Source: Psychroflexus salis (GTDB lineage: Bacteria > Bacteroidota > Bacteroidia > Flavobacteriales > Flavobacteriaceae). Taken from it: DNA of 64,000 nucleotides. Under the pieces are notes generated by a model. The model did not search any database. It was not told where the DNA came from and saw nothing but the letters and a program-made list of their open reading frames with translations. Location: contig NZ_BMGL01000011.1 of NCBI RefSeq assembly GCF_014640175.1, forward strand, positions 60,097 to 124,096, given 5' to 3'. Position 1 is the first letter of the stretch. Each line of letters begins with the position of its first letter. This document shows, one piece after another, positions 54,378 through 62,615 of the stretch. The position numbers and the translations under genes are program-made.

Positions 54378-54695
54378 TTAAACTTTTACAGCCGTTCCCG
54401 AAGCGGTAACCATCAACATTCCGTTAGCTTTACCAAGTGTTTCATAGTCTAAGTCTACACCTACAATGGCGTTAGCTCCTAAATTTGCTGCTTTCTGTTC
54501 CATTTCTCGTAAAGCGGTTTCTTTAGCTTCCCGCAACACTTTTTCGTAAGAAGATGAGCGTCCACCTACCAAATCGGTTATACTAGCAAACAAATCTTTA
54601 AAAAGGTTGGCGCCAATAATGGTTTCTCCGGTTACAATACCTAAATATGCATTAATTTGTTTTCCTTCAATTGTATTTGTGGTTGTAATGATCAT
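54378..54695 (-). CDS. YbjQ family (DUF74) protein
   Basis: A 105-residue protein with the YbjQ pattern: [54 protein letters not shown] and a final [11 protein letters not shown]. The fold forms a pentameric ring; a heavy-metal-binding role has been proposed but not shown. Single gene, convergent with the GT90 gene across repeat copy B. Confidence 0.88.
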   Translation of the reverse strand: MIITTTNTIEGKQINAYLGIVTGETIIGANLFKDLFASITDLVGGRSSSYEKVLREAKETALREMEQKAANLGANAIVGVDLDYETLGKANGMLMVTASGTAVKV

Positions 54696-54744
54696 GATTG
54701 TTTATTTGGATTATACGTATAAAATTTTTCAAAAATGTTACAAA

Positions 54745-55719
54745 TTAATAAGTCAATTTAATTTCCTTTTTTATAAAATCTAAGGTTTCAGCTAAATCTA
54801 AACTAAACTTCAAAGGCAACAAATCGCTTTCTATTTTTCCTTTTTTTATACAGGAATTTACTTCTTCAATTTCATGAATATATCCATTACCTTGGTATGG
54901 CAGCTCAATTTTTTCAGTAGAGTTTCTATTTTCATCGTAAATCTCCATCAATTCACATTGGTGAAAGCGGCTGTGTAACTTTATACTTCCTTTTGTTCCA
55001 AATAGTTCGGCTTCACTTGGCGTTGTGTTTTCAAATGTAGATTTTAAGTTTGCTTTTCCGCCAGTTGCATAATTAAAAAGCATGTGGCAAGAAGCATCAA
55101 CCTGAGTTGGTGCTTTTCTAGCTAGGGCAATTATATCATTTGGTTTTCCTAAACACAATAAGCTCAAAAAAACAGGATAAATACCGATATCTAGTAAAGA
55201 ACCACCGCCTAAAGCTTTATTAAAAAGTCTACTGTTTTCATCGTATTTAGGTTTAAAACCAAAGTCAGCTTCAACTGAAATGAGCCTGCCAATTTTGCTT
55301 TTCTGTAAAAGTTCAAGCAACTTTTTAGTAGATGGCATAAATCGTGTCCAAATACCTTCCATTAAAAAGCAATTTTGCGCTTTAGCTTCATTAATTAATG
55401 TTTGAGTTTGATTTAAATTTAGACACATAGGTTTTTCACATAAAACGTGTTTTTTAGCTTGTAAGCATTTCATAGCCCATTCAAAATGAAATGCGTGTGG
55501 CGTGGCAATATAAATAATGTTAACTTCTTTGTCTTCAATTAATTTAGTATAACTAGCATATGCCTTTTTTGCTTGAAACTGATAGGCAAATTGATTGGCT
55601 TTTTCTTGCGATCGAGAAGCTACTGCATAAAGTTGGCAAGCTTCAACTCCTACTAAATCTTCAGCAAAAACTTGAGCCATTTTCCCTAAACCGATAATTC
55701 CCCAATTTAGTTTTTTCAT
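54745..55719 (-). CDS. Gfo/Idh/MocA-family oxidoreductase
   Basis: A 324-residue NAD(P)-dependent dehydrogenase: N-terminal Rossmann fold with GLGKMA (10-15), conserved CEKPMCLN (about 94-101), and a C-terminal alpha/beta domain with GGGSLLDIGIYP, the family's active-site region. It resembles the dihydrodiol/trans-1,2-dihydrobenzene dehydrogenase branch, but the substrate is uncertain. Lies 7 bases after an SMP-30 gene, so the pair may act on one sugar or lactone. Confidence 0.85.
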   Translation of the reverse strand: MKKLNWGIIGLGKMAQVFAEDLVGVEACQLYAVASRSQEKANQFAYQFQAKKAYASYTKLIEDKEVNIIYIATPHAFHFEWAMKCLQAKKHVLCEKPMCLNLNQTQTLINEAKAQNCFLMEGIWTRFMPSTKKLLELLQKSKIGRLISVEADFGFKPKYDENSRLFNKALGGGSLLDIGIYPVFLSLLCLGKPNDIIALARKAPTQVDASCHMLFNYATGGKANLKSTFENTTPSEAELFGTKGSIKLHSRFHQCELMEIYDENRNSTEKIELPYQGNGYIHEIEEVNSCIKKGKIESDLLPLKFSLDLAETLDFIKKEIKLTY

Positions 55720-55726
55720 CTTTCAA

Positions 55727-56647
55727 TTAATTTACGCCTTTAGCATCGAGCTTTATTTTGTAGATAGATGTTCGAGCTGTAATAAACAACTCATCCAGAT
55801 TTTTTCCACCAAAACATACATTCGATGGTTGCTGAGGTAAAGCAATAGAATAAAATAAATCTCCATTTTTATTGAATACATCAATGGCTTTTTTATCGGT
55901 TGTTGTCAAATAAATACTTCCGTTTTGATCGATGGTCATGCCGTCGCCACCTAGGTTTGTAAATAAAGTTTTATTCGATAAGCTTCCGTTTTCTTGAATT
56001 GTATAGCTAAATGTTTTATCGTCGCCATGATCTGTAACGTATAAGGTTTTTCCATTGGGTGTTCCAATTAATCCGTTAGGTTTTACCAAATCTGTAATAA
56101 CCTGTATTGTTTCGTTTTCAGAATTTACATAATACACATGCATTCCACCTTGATGCAAAGCTGGATTTTCGTTGTATTCGGGGTCAGTAAAATAAGCACC
56201 ACCTTTGGCATCTGGCCAAATATCATTGGGTTGATTAAAGCGTTTTCCTTGATATTTTGAAGCCACAACTTCATAATTGGCATCTGGACTAATTCTAGTT
56301 ATTCTTCCTTCCCAGCCTTCACATATGAATAAATTTTGATTTTCATCAAAAAACAAGCCGTTAGCACCACCAGACTCTTCTCTAAATAGTTCCATTTCTC
56401 CATTTACCGTCCATATCCAAATTTTTGCTTCAGGAATATCTGTGAAATATACATTTCCTTCAGCGTCAACCGCAGGTCCTTCGGTAAATTTAAAATTGTT
56501 GGCGAGTTCCTCAACGTTGTAATTCATTTTAACTTCAACAGATTCGGGCTGTTCTTTGTTTTGATTTCCATTTTCAGACATGTCTTTAGTTTTATTTTGG
56601 CATGATAAAAAAGAGATAGCAAACAGTAGAATTAGATATTTTCTCAT
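55727..56647 (-). CDS. SMP-30/gluconolactonase-like lipoprotein
   Basis: A 306-residue lipoprotein with lipobox SFLSC (C16) and a beta-propeller of the SMP-30/gluconolaconase/LRE type: FTEGPAVDAEGNVYFTDIP, NGLFFDENQNLFICEGWEGR, FNQPNDIWPDAKGGAYFTDP and KPNGLIGTPNGKTLYVTDHG. The metal-binding E, N and D residues occur in these motifs. It probably hydrolyses a sugar lactone in the envelope, paired with the adjacent oxidoreductase. Confidence 0.85.
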   Translation of the reverse strand: MRKYLILLFAISFLSCQNKTKDMSENGNQNKEQPESVEVKMNYNVEELANNFKFTEGPAVDAEGNVYFTDIPEAKIWIWTVNGEMELFREESGGANGLFFDENQNLFICEGWEGRITRISPDANYEVVASKYQGKRFNQPNDIWPDAKGGAYFTDPEYNENPALHQGGMHVYYVNSENETIQVITDLVKPNGLIGTPNGKTLYVTDHGDDKTFSYTIQENGSLSNKTLFTNLGGDGMTIDQNGSIYLTTTDKKAIDVFNKNGDLFYSIALPQQPSNVCFGGKNLDELFITARTSIYKIKLDAKGVN

Positions 56648-56729
56648 GTAATTAGGTTTTAGATATAGGTTTAGGTAAAATTACAACATTTTGGCTCCTT
56701 GGTAGAAATATGATTTTAAATGAATTAGA

Positions 56730-57428
56730 CTAAAACAATTTCCACATCACCCCGAATTGTGGGAAACTGATGAAATTATCTAAGCTATTATTAAATTGAA
56801 CTCCTTCATCATATCCAAAAAAGTTATTTTCGGAATTGGTATAAGTTACTAAATCGAAAAATTTAGCATAAAATATCCAATCAGGACTAATCATAAAATT
56901 CAAGTTGAGATGCAAGCCACTTTTGAAATAAGTGTGGTATGTATTGCTAACTTCGATGTTTGAAGAAGTAAATTTATTTTCTAAATAATGAATTCCAAAA
57001 TCGATTTCACTACTGATATATAAGATGTTTTTTACATTAAGAAAATAGTATTCTCCTTGTAAGCCTGTAAAGTAATTATTTTTGTTTTGCTGAAAGTCGA
57101 TTTGTTTGTTTTCAAATTCATCTAAAGCCAAACCCAGATGAAAACCAACAGAAAGCTGATCTTGTATAAAAACTTGAAATTTTGGTTGAAAAATAAATCC
57201 AAAGCTTCTGCGATTTTCGTCTGTTAATAAAAAAGGATCTTCAAAATCGGCTAAATTTGAATTCATTAAACTTAATCCAAGATTAAGGTCTAGCCAATGC
57301 GTTCCTTTTTCAACAAGATAAGAACTGTTATTCAGTTGATTATTGTTTGTATTTTGAGCAATTAAGGAAAAACTTAACAAACTAAAAATACTAGCAAAAA
57401 AGGTATATTTAATAGAATTAATGCTCAT
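56730..57428 (-). CDS. Predicted outer-membrane beta-barrel protein
   Basis: A 232-residue protein with a signal peptide (YTFFASIFSLLSFSLIAQ) and alternating strands such as HWLDLNLGLSL, LSVGFHLGLALDEF and HLNLNFMISPDWIFYAKFF, ending in an aromatic residue (MWKLF). No named family is recognised. It is separated from the SMP-30 gene by 82 bases and divergent from paaG. Confidence 0.65.
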   Translation of the reverse strand: MSINSIKYTFFASIFSLLSFSLIAQNTNNNQLNNSSYLVEKGTHWLDLNLGLSLMNSNLADFEDPFLLTDENRRSFGFIFQPKFQVFIQDQLSVGFHLGLALDEFENKQIDFQQNKNNYFTGLQGEYYFLNVKNILYISSEIDFGIHYLENKFTSSNIEVSNTYHTYFKSGLHLNLNFMISPDWIFYAKFFDLVTYTNSENNFFGYDEGVQFNNSLDNFISFPQFGVMWKLF

Positions 57429-57545
57429 TGTATATTTTTTTACAATTTAATGTATTGTGAAGATTTATCTTCAATTTTAAATTTAAAATTTTGCTAAATA
57501 GGTTTATCAAGATTAGTATATTTAATGCTCAAAACAAAAATTAGA

Positions 57546-58328
57546 ATGGAGAAGAGTATTTTAACGCAGATCGAAGGTAAAGTAGCTTATATTAAGTTTA
57601 ACCGACCTAAAAAATTTAATAGTTTTAATCGCGAAATGGCTTTGTTGTTTCAAGACGAGTTAAAAGCTTGCGCAGAAAATAAGGCGGTTCGAGCCGTGGT
57701 TTTAACCGGAGAAGGCAAGGCTTTTTGTGCAGGTCAAGATTTACAAGAAGTAACCGACCCAGAATTAAATCCAGGGTTTAAAAAGATATTAGAAGAACAT
57801 TACAATCCGATTGTAGCTTTAATTCGCTCGCTTCCCAAGCCAGTAATTGCGGCTGTAAATGGTGTAGCAGCTGGTGCAGGTGCTAATTTAGCTTTGGCTT
57901 GCGATTTGGTAGTGGCTAACGAAAAGGCCAGTTTTATTCAAGCTTTTAGCAAAATAGGATTAATACCCGATTCGGGCGGAACTTTTTTCTTACCACGCTT
58001 AGTCGGATTTCAACGCGCTTTAGGTTTGGCCATGTTAGGCGACAAAGTAGATGCTATTGAAGCGGAACGCATGGGAATGATTTACACCTATTTTTCGTCT
58101 GAAACTTTTGAAGATGAAGTGCAAAAATTGGCAACAAAACTCGCTAACATGCCTACTCAGGCTTTAGCCCATATTAAATCTGCTTATAATGAATCTATGC
58201 ATAATTCATTAGCAAATCAATTGGCATTAGAATCTAAGTTACAAATCGCATCCGCTCAAACCCAGGATTATAAGGAAGGTGTTGCAGCTTTTATGGAGAA
58301 GCGTAAACCTGAGTTTAAAGGGGAGTAG
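57546..58328 (+). CDS. paaG: Enoyl-CoA hydratase/isomerase, probable PaaG
   Basis: The second ATG (57546) is preferred: it begins MEKSILTQIEGKVAYIKFNRP like family members, whereas the ATG at 57525 adds seven residues. The 260-residue crotonase has oxyanion-hole segments AFCAGQD (59-65) and GVAAGAGANLALACD, and GLIPDSGGTFFLPR with D142, the position of the catalytic aspartate of E. coli PaaG. The C-terminus DYKEGVAAFMEKRKPEFKG also matches PaaG closely. It would convert the epoxide to the oxepin in phenylacetate breakdown. It stands apart from the paaE-D genes. Confidence 0.85.
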   Translation: MEKSILTQIEGKVAYIKFNRPKKFNSFNREMALLFQDELKACAENKAVRAVVLTGEGKAFCAGQDLQEVTDPELNPGFKKILEEHYNPIVALIRSLPKPVIAAVNGVAAGAGANLALACDLVVANEKASFIQAFSKIGLIPDSGGTFFLPRLVGFQRALGLAMLGDKVDAIEAERMGMIYTYFSSETFEDEVQKLATKLANMPTQALAHIKSAYNESMHNSLANQLALESKLQIASAQTQDYKEGVAAFMEKRKPEFKGE

Positions 58329-58464
58329 GAAATTCATTAGGCTTAATTCAATATTTAATTTATTGAAACAAATTATTAATGGGTTGTAAAAAAGATTCAG
58401 TTGTAATTTAATTCATTGCGTATTAAACTTAAATTGTATATTTACCTTGATTAAAATTTTAGTT

Positions 58465-58674
58465 ATGAGCACCTTAAAAATCCGCGAAGAACTTTATAAA
58501 TATATTGAAATAGGCGATAAAAGTTTTTTAGAAGCTCTTTATAAATCAGCAAATTCATATATTGAACAAAAGAAATTGGATATGATGATTGATGAAGGTG
58601 AAGAAGATATTCTAGCAGGCAGGACTTATTCAATAGAAGAAGCTAAGGAAATATTAGATCATTGGGAAGAATAG
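58465..58674 (+). CDS. Antitoxin-like small protein, partner of a broken RelE/ParE toxin
   Basis: The ATG at 58465 gives 69 residues: LKIREELYKYIEIGDKSFLEALYKSA, a helical segment, then ILAGRTYSIEEAKEILDHWEE. This is the usual layout of Bacteroidetes RelB-like antitoxins, in which the C-terminal half wraps the toxin. It overlaps a degenerate toxin frame by 13 bases. The open frame is intact. Confidence 0.75.
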   Translation: MSTLKIREELYKYIEIGDKSFLEALYKSANSYIEQKKLDMMIDEGEEDILAGRTYSIEEAKEILDHWEE

Positions 58675-58985
58675 TCAAGCCTGTAGAATTAACCAAAAGA
58701 GCTTTAAAAGATTTAAAAAAAGTATAGCGATTTAATAAAAATCTACATGGTGATATTAAAGCTTAAGAAATCTTAGATGATATTTTTGATCAACTTGAAA
58801 TTTTAGAAAACCCTAAAATCAATCTCACGAAAATGGGTGCTTTAGATGATAACTTTTCTCATCTGAAACATGAATATAGAAAATTGATTATTCAACATTG
58901 CAAAATCACTTATCGAGAAGGAAACTCTAAAATTTACGTTATAAGAATTTTTGATACACGTCAAAACCCTAATAAAAATAAATAA
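58662..58985 (+). pseudogene. RelE/ParE-type toxin with two in-frame stop codons
   Basis: Read from TTG 58662 the frame gives GRIVKPVELTKRALKDLKKV, a TAG at 58725-58727, RFNKNLHGDIKA, a TAA at 58764-58766, then an open stretch ILDDIFDQLEILENPKINL ... IYVIRIFDTRQNPNK, ending at 58985. The IRIFDTRQNP terminus is the hallmark of this RelE/ParE branch. Two nonsense changes and the loss of a normal ATG inactivate it while its antitoxin gene stays open. Confidence 0.8.
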
Positions 58986-59035
58986 ACAACAATAATTTAA
59001 GATCTTTTTGTTTTTCCATATCAAATTTAAAAAAT

Positions 59036-59158
59036 ATGGCCGAAGCTGAAATGAATAAAATAAAACTAGAAATCATTCAATTTATTCTGAATTGTGATGA
59101 TGAAGCAGTTTTATCAAAATTTGAAAATGTTTTAAAAGAAGTAACAAATAAGAAGTAA
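59036..59158 (+). CDS. Very small protein resembling the N-terminal part of an antitoxin
   Basis: A 40-residue ATG-started frame, MAEAEMNKIKLEIIQFILNC followed by DDEAVLSKFENVLKEVTNKK. The pattern of a helix, a D-rich turn and a second helix resembles the start of short Bacteroidetes antitoxins. It may be a free-standing relic of a toxin-antitoxin gene or not expressed at all. Confidence 0.35.
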   Translation: MAEAEMNKIKLEIIQFILNCDDEAVLSKFENVLKEVTNKK

Positions 59159-59215
59159 AAAGAACACTAACTTCAAGAATCCCGTCTTGAGAAAAGTTGA
59201 CAGGTTCAGCACAGG

Positions 59216-59313
59216 CTTCTCGTCTATCCGCAAGTCTCAATAAATTATATTATAATAAAAAAAGCCCTTCAACTTCATGAAGAGCTTTTAACTAAGTGCG
59301 GGCGGAGAGACTC
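59216..59313 (+). repeat. Direct repeat, copy 1 (with a duplicated tRNA-Leu 3' end)
   Basis: About 98 bases nearly identical to 59336-59432. It holds CTTCTCGTCT, CGCAAGTCTCAATAAATT, a terminator-like stem (59257-59289) and TGCGGGCGGAGAGACTC, the last 17 bases of tRNA-Leu on the other strand. After this the two copies diverge (here CCTTCGGCAAGCTCAGG). Confidence 0.8.
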
Positions 59314-59335
59314 CCTTCGGCAAGCTCAGGATAAA

Positions 59336-59432
59336 CTTCTCGTCTCTTCGCAAGTCTCAATAAATTTTATTATATAAAAAAAGCCCTTCAACTTCATGAA
59401 GAGCTTTTAATTAAGTGCGGGCGGAGAGACTC
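59336..59432 (+). repeat. Direct repeat, copy 2, running into the intact tRNA-Leu
   Basis: Same unit as 59216-59313, about 120 bases further on, with a few substitutions and a 1-base length difference. Its last 17 bases are the real 3' end of tRNA-Leu. The arrangement is a tandem duplication downstream of a tRNA gene or the scar of an element that used the tRNA 3' end. Confidence 0.8.
59376..59408 (-). terminator. Terminator of tRNA-Leu
   Basis: On the minus strand AAAAGCTCTTCA and TGAAGGGCTTTT pair with one mismatch around a 6-base loop, followed by T7. An identical stem occurs in repeat copy 1 at 59257-59289. Confidence 0.75.
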
Positions 59433-59497
59433 GAACTCTCACACCTCGCGGCACTAGATCCTAAGTCTAGCGTGTCTACCAATTCCACCACGCCCGC
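59416..59497 (-). tRNA. tRNA-Leu (anticodon TAG)
   Basis: An 82-base class II tRNA. Acceptor arms GCGGGCG and CGCCCGC pair fully with discriminator A. The D-arm region has GTGGAATTGGTAGAC, the anticodon stem-loop is CTAGA-CTTAGGA-TCTAG with anticodon TAG, a long variable arm follows, and the T arm contains GTTCGAGTC. CCA is not encoded, as is common in Bacteroidetes. Leucine tRNA with TAG reads CUA-type codons. Confidence 0.96.
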
Positions 59498-59621
59498 ATT
59501 TTCAATACAAATCGCAAGTTGATTTTTGCGAGTGCAAATATATATAAAGAAAAGAATTTAAAAGAATTTCATGATATAAAAAATTTGATATTTTGTATAT
59601 TTCAAGCATAAATCAAATTTT

Positions 59622-61019
59622 ATGCAATCACCCAGAAATTATATTGAAGAAAACAAACAAGGTTTTATCAACGAATTGATTGACTTACTTAAAATTCCAT
59701 CGGTTTCAGCCGATCCACACTACAAAAAAGAAGTACTGTTAACTGCCGAAGAAGTACAAAAACGACTTCAAGAAGCAGGATGCGATACGGTTGAAATCTG
59801 TGAAACTCCAGGTTATCCTATTGTCTATGGCGAAAAGATAATCGATAAAAACTTACCAACTGTGCTCGTTTATGGTCATTACGATGTGCAACCGCCAGAT
59901 CCCATCGATTTATGGAATTCGCCACCATTCGAACCGGTGATTCAAAAAACAGAATTGCATCCCGAAGGTGCGATTTTTGCCCGTGGAGCTTGCGACGATA
60001 AAGGGCAAATGTACATGCACGTAAAAGCTATGGAATTCATGACTAAAAACAATGTGCTCCCTTGTAACGTTAAATTCATGATCGAAGGCGAAGAAGAAGT
60101 TGGCAGCGAAAGTTTAGAATGGTTTTTAAGTCGTAACCAAGAGAAATTAAGCAACGATGTTATTCTCATTTCCGACACCGGAATGATTAGCAAAGATGCA
60201 CCTTCCATAACCACAGGTTTGCGTGGTTTAAGCTATATAGAAGTAGAAGTTACTGGTCCTAATCGTGATTTGCATTCCGGATTGTACGGTGGAGCAGTGG
60301 CCAATCCGATAAACATTCTCACACAAATGATTGCCCAACTAACCGACGAAAATAACCACATCACCATTCCCGGATTTTACGATCAAGTAGAAGATTTAAG
60401 CCAAGAAGAACGTTCAAGAATGGCAGAAGCGCCGTTCAATTTAGAAAATTATAAAAAATCAATCGGTATTAGCAATATCCATGGCGAAGCCACTTATACT
60501 ACTAACGAACGCAATTCCATTCGTCCAACCTTAGATGTCAACGGAATTTGGGGCGGTTACACTGGCGAAGGTGCAAAAACCGTAATTCCGAGTAAAGCCT
60601 ATGCCAAAATTTCCATGCGATTAGTACCCAACCAAGATTGGAAAGAAATTACCCAACTCTTTAAAAAACACTTCGAAAGTTTAGCGCCCGATAGTGTAAA
60701 AGTAGAAGTAAAACCCCATCATGGCGGACAAGCCTACGTTACGCCCATCGACGGAATTGAATACCAAGCCGCCGATAAAGCTTTTCAGGAAACCTTTGGT
60801 AAATCGGCCATTCCACAGCGCAGTGGTGGTAGTATCCCCATCGTTTCTATGTTCGAGAAAAATTTGGGCAGCAAAACCATACTTATGGGATTTGGCTTAG
60901 ATACCGATGCCATTCACAGTCCCAACGAACATTTTGGCATTTGGAATTACTTAAAAGGCATCGAAACCATTCCGTATTTTTATAAACATTTTACAGATTT
61001 ATTCCAAAAGAATAAGTAA
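59622..61019 (+). CDS. M20-family dipeptidase
   Basis: A 465-residue zinc peptidase of the M20 family (carnosinase/CNDP-like). Metal and catalytic motifs in order: VYGHYDVQPPDP (about 83-94), ARGACDDKGQMY with the bridging aspartate, EGEEEVGSES with the catalytic glutamate, ISDTGMI, and HSPNEHFG near the C-terminus. A dimerisation domain occupies about 205-365. No signal peptide, so it is cytosolic. It probably hydrolyses dipeptides. Confidence 0.92.
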   Translation: MQSPRNYIEENKQGFINELIDLLKIPSVSADPHYKKEVLLTAEEVQKRLQEAGCDTVEICETPGYPIVYGEKIIDKNLPTVLVYGHYDVQPPDPIDLWNSPPFEPVIQKTELHPEGAIFARGACDDKGQMYMHVKAMEFMTKNNVLPCNVKFMIEGEEEVGSESLEWFLSRNQEKLSNDVILISDTGMISKDAPSITTGLRGLSYIEVEVTGPNRDLHSGLYGGAVANPINILTQMIAQLTDENNHITIPGFYDQVEDLSQEERSRMAEAPFNLENYKKSIGISNIHGEATYTTNERNSIRPTLDVNGIWGGYTGEGAKTVIPSKAYAKISMRLVPNQDWKEITQLFKKHFESLAPDSVKVEVKPHHGGQAYVTPIDGIEYQAADKAFQETFGKSAIPQRSGGSIPIVSMFEKNLGSKTILMGFGLDTDAIHSPNEHFGIWNYLKGIETIPYFYKHFTDLFQKNK

Positions 61020-61020
61020 G

Positions 61021-61188
61021 ATTTGAGCGTTGCGCCAACTAAAGCTTGGCGCCAGGCTATACATTACAATCCGTTGTGTAAAAGCCAAAAAAATAAATAA
61101 CTTTGGGCAAGAGCTTCTATCGTCGCTTTGCCTAAAGTTATTTTTTAAGACTTTTTCTTTACGGGATTTTCATTCCTATCCCTAACGC
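61021..61188 (-). repeat. Dispersed intergenic element, copy C
   Basis: On the minus strand it begins CGTTAGGGATAGGAATGAAA, contains GCGACGATAGAAGCTCTTG (61108-61126), which matches copy A except for two missing bases, and continues through a T/A-rich part to GCGCCAAGCTTTAGTTGGCGC. The core is flanked by AACTTT-GGGCAA and TTTGCC-T-AAAGTT arms, giving a stem-loop with the conserved core in the loop. Confidence 0.65.
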
Positions 61189-61200
61189 ACAACTAAATTA

Positions 61201-61621
61201 TGGAAGTGAAAACAATTGATTATCAAGTTAATATATACACTTAAATTAATTTTTTAATAGTAAAAAGCTTGTCTGTTATGTTTTTTTTTTTTGCTATGTA
61301 ATGCTAACCAAAAAAAATTGTCAATCTTCTTATAATTAATTTAAAAAAGAGACTGCTCCTACAAGGTAGAAGCAGTCACCAATTTTAGACATGAAAAACC
61401 ACATCCTTTCAGAATTACAAAGATAAGTTTTTCATGAGACATTTACTAAGTTGTATGTACAATAATATACTACTTGTGTGCATGTTTTCCGTCTCGCGCA
61501 TAACGAAAGTGGCGACTTAAAATGCGCAAACTTTTCGGTTAAACTTTAATTTTCTAAAAATACAAAAATCTCTCGTTTCAGCATTAAATACGCCATTTTT
61601 GTTATGCGCTGTTACCCTTTG
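61201..61621. other. Intergenic region with hairpins, no gene found
   Basis: AT-rich. An 11-bp stem with one mismatch, GACTGCT-C-CTAC against GTAG-A-AGCAGTC, lies at 61351-61377 and is followed on the minus strand by a T6 run, so it looks like a minus-strand terminator without a gene to serve. CATGAAAAAC (61389-61398) and GTTTTTCATG (61430-61439) form a second inverted repeat. Nothing else is recognisable; an insertion-sequence remnant is possible. Confidence 0.4.
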
Positions 61622-61993
61622 TTATTTTTTCACGAGTTGATAATTATTCACTAAAACCGAAGCTGAAATTTGAAGTATTCGTTCCAATTCTCTTATCATT
61701 TCAACAGTCAATTTCTTTTTCCGATTTAAGATTTCAGATACTCGGCTCTTTCCGCCAATTACACCAACTAAATCCTTTTGACGCATATTCAGTTCTTCCA
61801 TTCGGATTTTTATCGCTTCAATCGGATCAGGAGATTCAATTGGGTAATGTTCATTTTCGTAGTTCTCAATCATTAAAGAGAGAATCTCAGCTTCATCACC
61901 TTCCTTTGTATCAGTAGGAGCATCAAAAATTACTTCTAAACGGTCAAGAGCGTTTCGGTAATCTGTTTCGTTTTTAATAGGTCTTAAATTCAT
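61622..61993 (-). CDS. higA: HigA-type antitoxin
   Basis: The ATG at 61993 gives 123 residues; an upstream TTG adds two. The N-terminal half binds the toxin, and the C-terminal XRE-type helix-turn-helix (about 60-115) reads IKIRMEELNMRQKDLVGVIG then GKSRVSEILNRKKKLTVEMI. It is the COG5499-type HigA that represses its own operon. It follows the toxin gene by 12 bases, the toxin-first order typical of higBA. Confidence 0.9.
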   Translation of the reverse strand: MNLRPIKNETDYRNALDRLEVIFDAPTDTKEGDEAEILSLMIENYENEHYPIESPDPIEAIKIRMEELNMRQKDLVGVIGGKSRVSEILNRKKKLTVEMIRELERILQISASVLVNNYQLVKK

Positions 61994-62005
61994 AATCAAT
62001 TGTAT

Positions 62006-62302
62006 TTAAATCGTGTCAGCGTTTATTTTATCATATTCAGGGTGAGTTCCGATAAATCGAATAAATGCCCATTGTTTTTCGTAATTAAATTTGACTACAA
62101 GTCGGTAGGAGTTTCCTCTTATGTTGAAAACAACTCGACCATTTTTAAGAATGCTTGCTGAAACATAAGTTTGCTTAACATCGTTTGGAGAAAACCATTT
62201 GGAGCTTTTTGCCGTATCATACCAAGTTTTCAAATACTGTTCGGAATCAGCGTGTTTTTCCCAAAATTCTCTAAGTGTACTTTTCGCAATTATTCGTTTC
62301 AT
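62006..62302 (-). CDS. higB: HigB-type mRNA interferase toxin
   Basis: A 98-residue RelE-superfamily toxin: ILREFWEKHADSEQYLKTWY-like N-terminal helices (STLREFWEKH, AEQYLKTW pattern), GRVVFNIRGNSYRLVVKFNY and WAFIRFIGTHPEYDKI, the HigB signature ending with the conserved histidine. Unlike the two other toxin genes nearby it has no premature stop, so this module appears functional. Confidence 0.92.
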   Translation of the reverse strand: MKRIIAKSTLREFWEKHADSEQYLKTWYDTAKSSKWFSPNDVKQTYVSASILKNGRVVFNIRGNSYRLVVKFNYEKQWAFIRFIGTHPEYDKINADTI

Positions 62303-62421
62303 CAGTCAAATTATAGAACAAATATACAATAAGTTCTCAAATATTGAACTGAAGCGGATTTTTTTTATAATAAAGGGTAACAACTTTTAAAAAGGGATAT
62401 TTAATTTTTGGACTGAGTTTA

Positions 62422-62592
62422 ATGGGTGCAATTTTCTTTACAAACACGAGTAATGCAATTGACAATTCATATTATGGAGACTGTGAACACGTTTTTACAT
62501 TCCGATATAATCAGGCTGTTTTAGGTGGAATGGACCATGCCATGGCTAAAAGATCTGCACAGATTTTTTATGACTTGTGTATGATGGATTAA
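62422..62592 (+). CDS. Small possibly exported protein, start uncertain
   Basis: A 56-residue frame from ATG 62422. In the same frame the codons upstream, back to 62374, encode TTFKKGYLIFGLSL, which with MGAIFFTNTSNA would make a good signal peptide, but no ATG, GTG or TTG start exists there. Either the gene has lost its start or it is initiated at 62422 without the positive end. The mature part, IDNSYYGDCEHVFTF then GGMDHAMAKRSAQIFYDLC, has two cysteines. A 12-bp hairpin follows at 62616-62648. Other parts of 62303-62665 hold only the higBA promoter region. Confidence 0.4.
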   Translation: MGAIFFTNTSNAIDNSYYGDCEHVFTFRYNQAVLGGMDHAMAKRSAQIFYDLCMMD

Positions 62593-62615
62593 TTCATTAA
62601 ATTATAGCCAAATAA

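Noticed and set aside
54189..54452. 87-codon open frame on the plus strand
   Set aside because: It runs over repeat copy B and into the 3' end of the convergent YbjQ gene; its residues show no protein-like composition.
57525..57545. Upstream ATG of the paaG-like gene
   Set aside because: The extra seven residues do not fit the family N-terminus, and the ATG is too close to the likely promoter.
59216..59432. Possible CRISPR-like direct repeats
   Set aside because: Only two units of about 98 bases, containing a terminator and tRNA sequence, with no spacers or cas genes.
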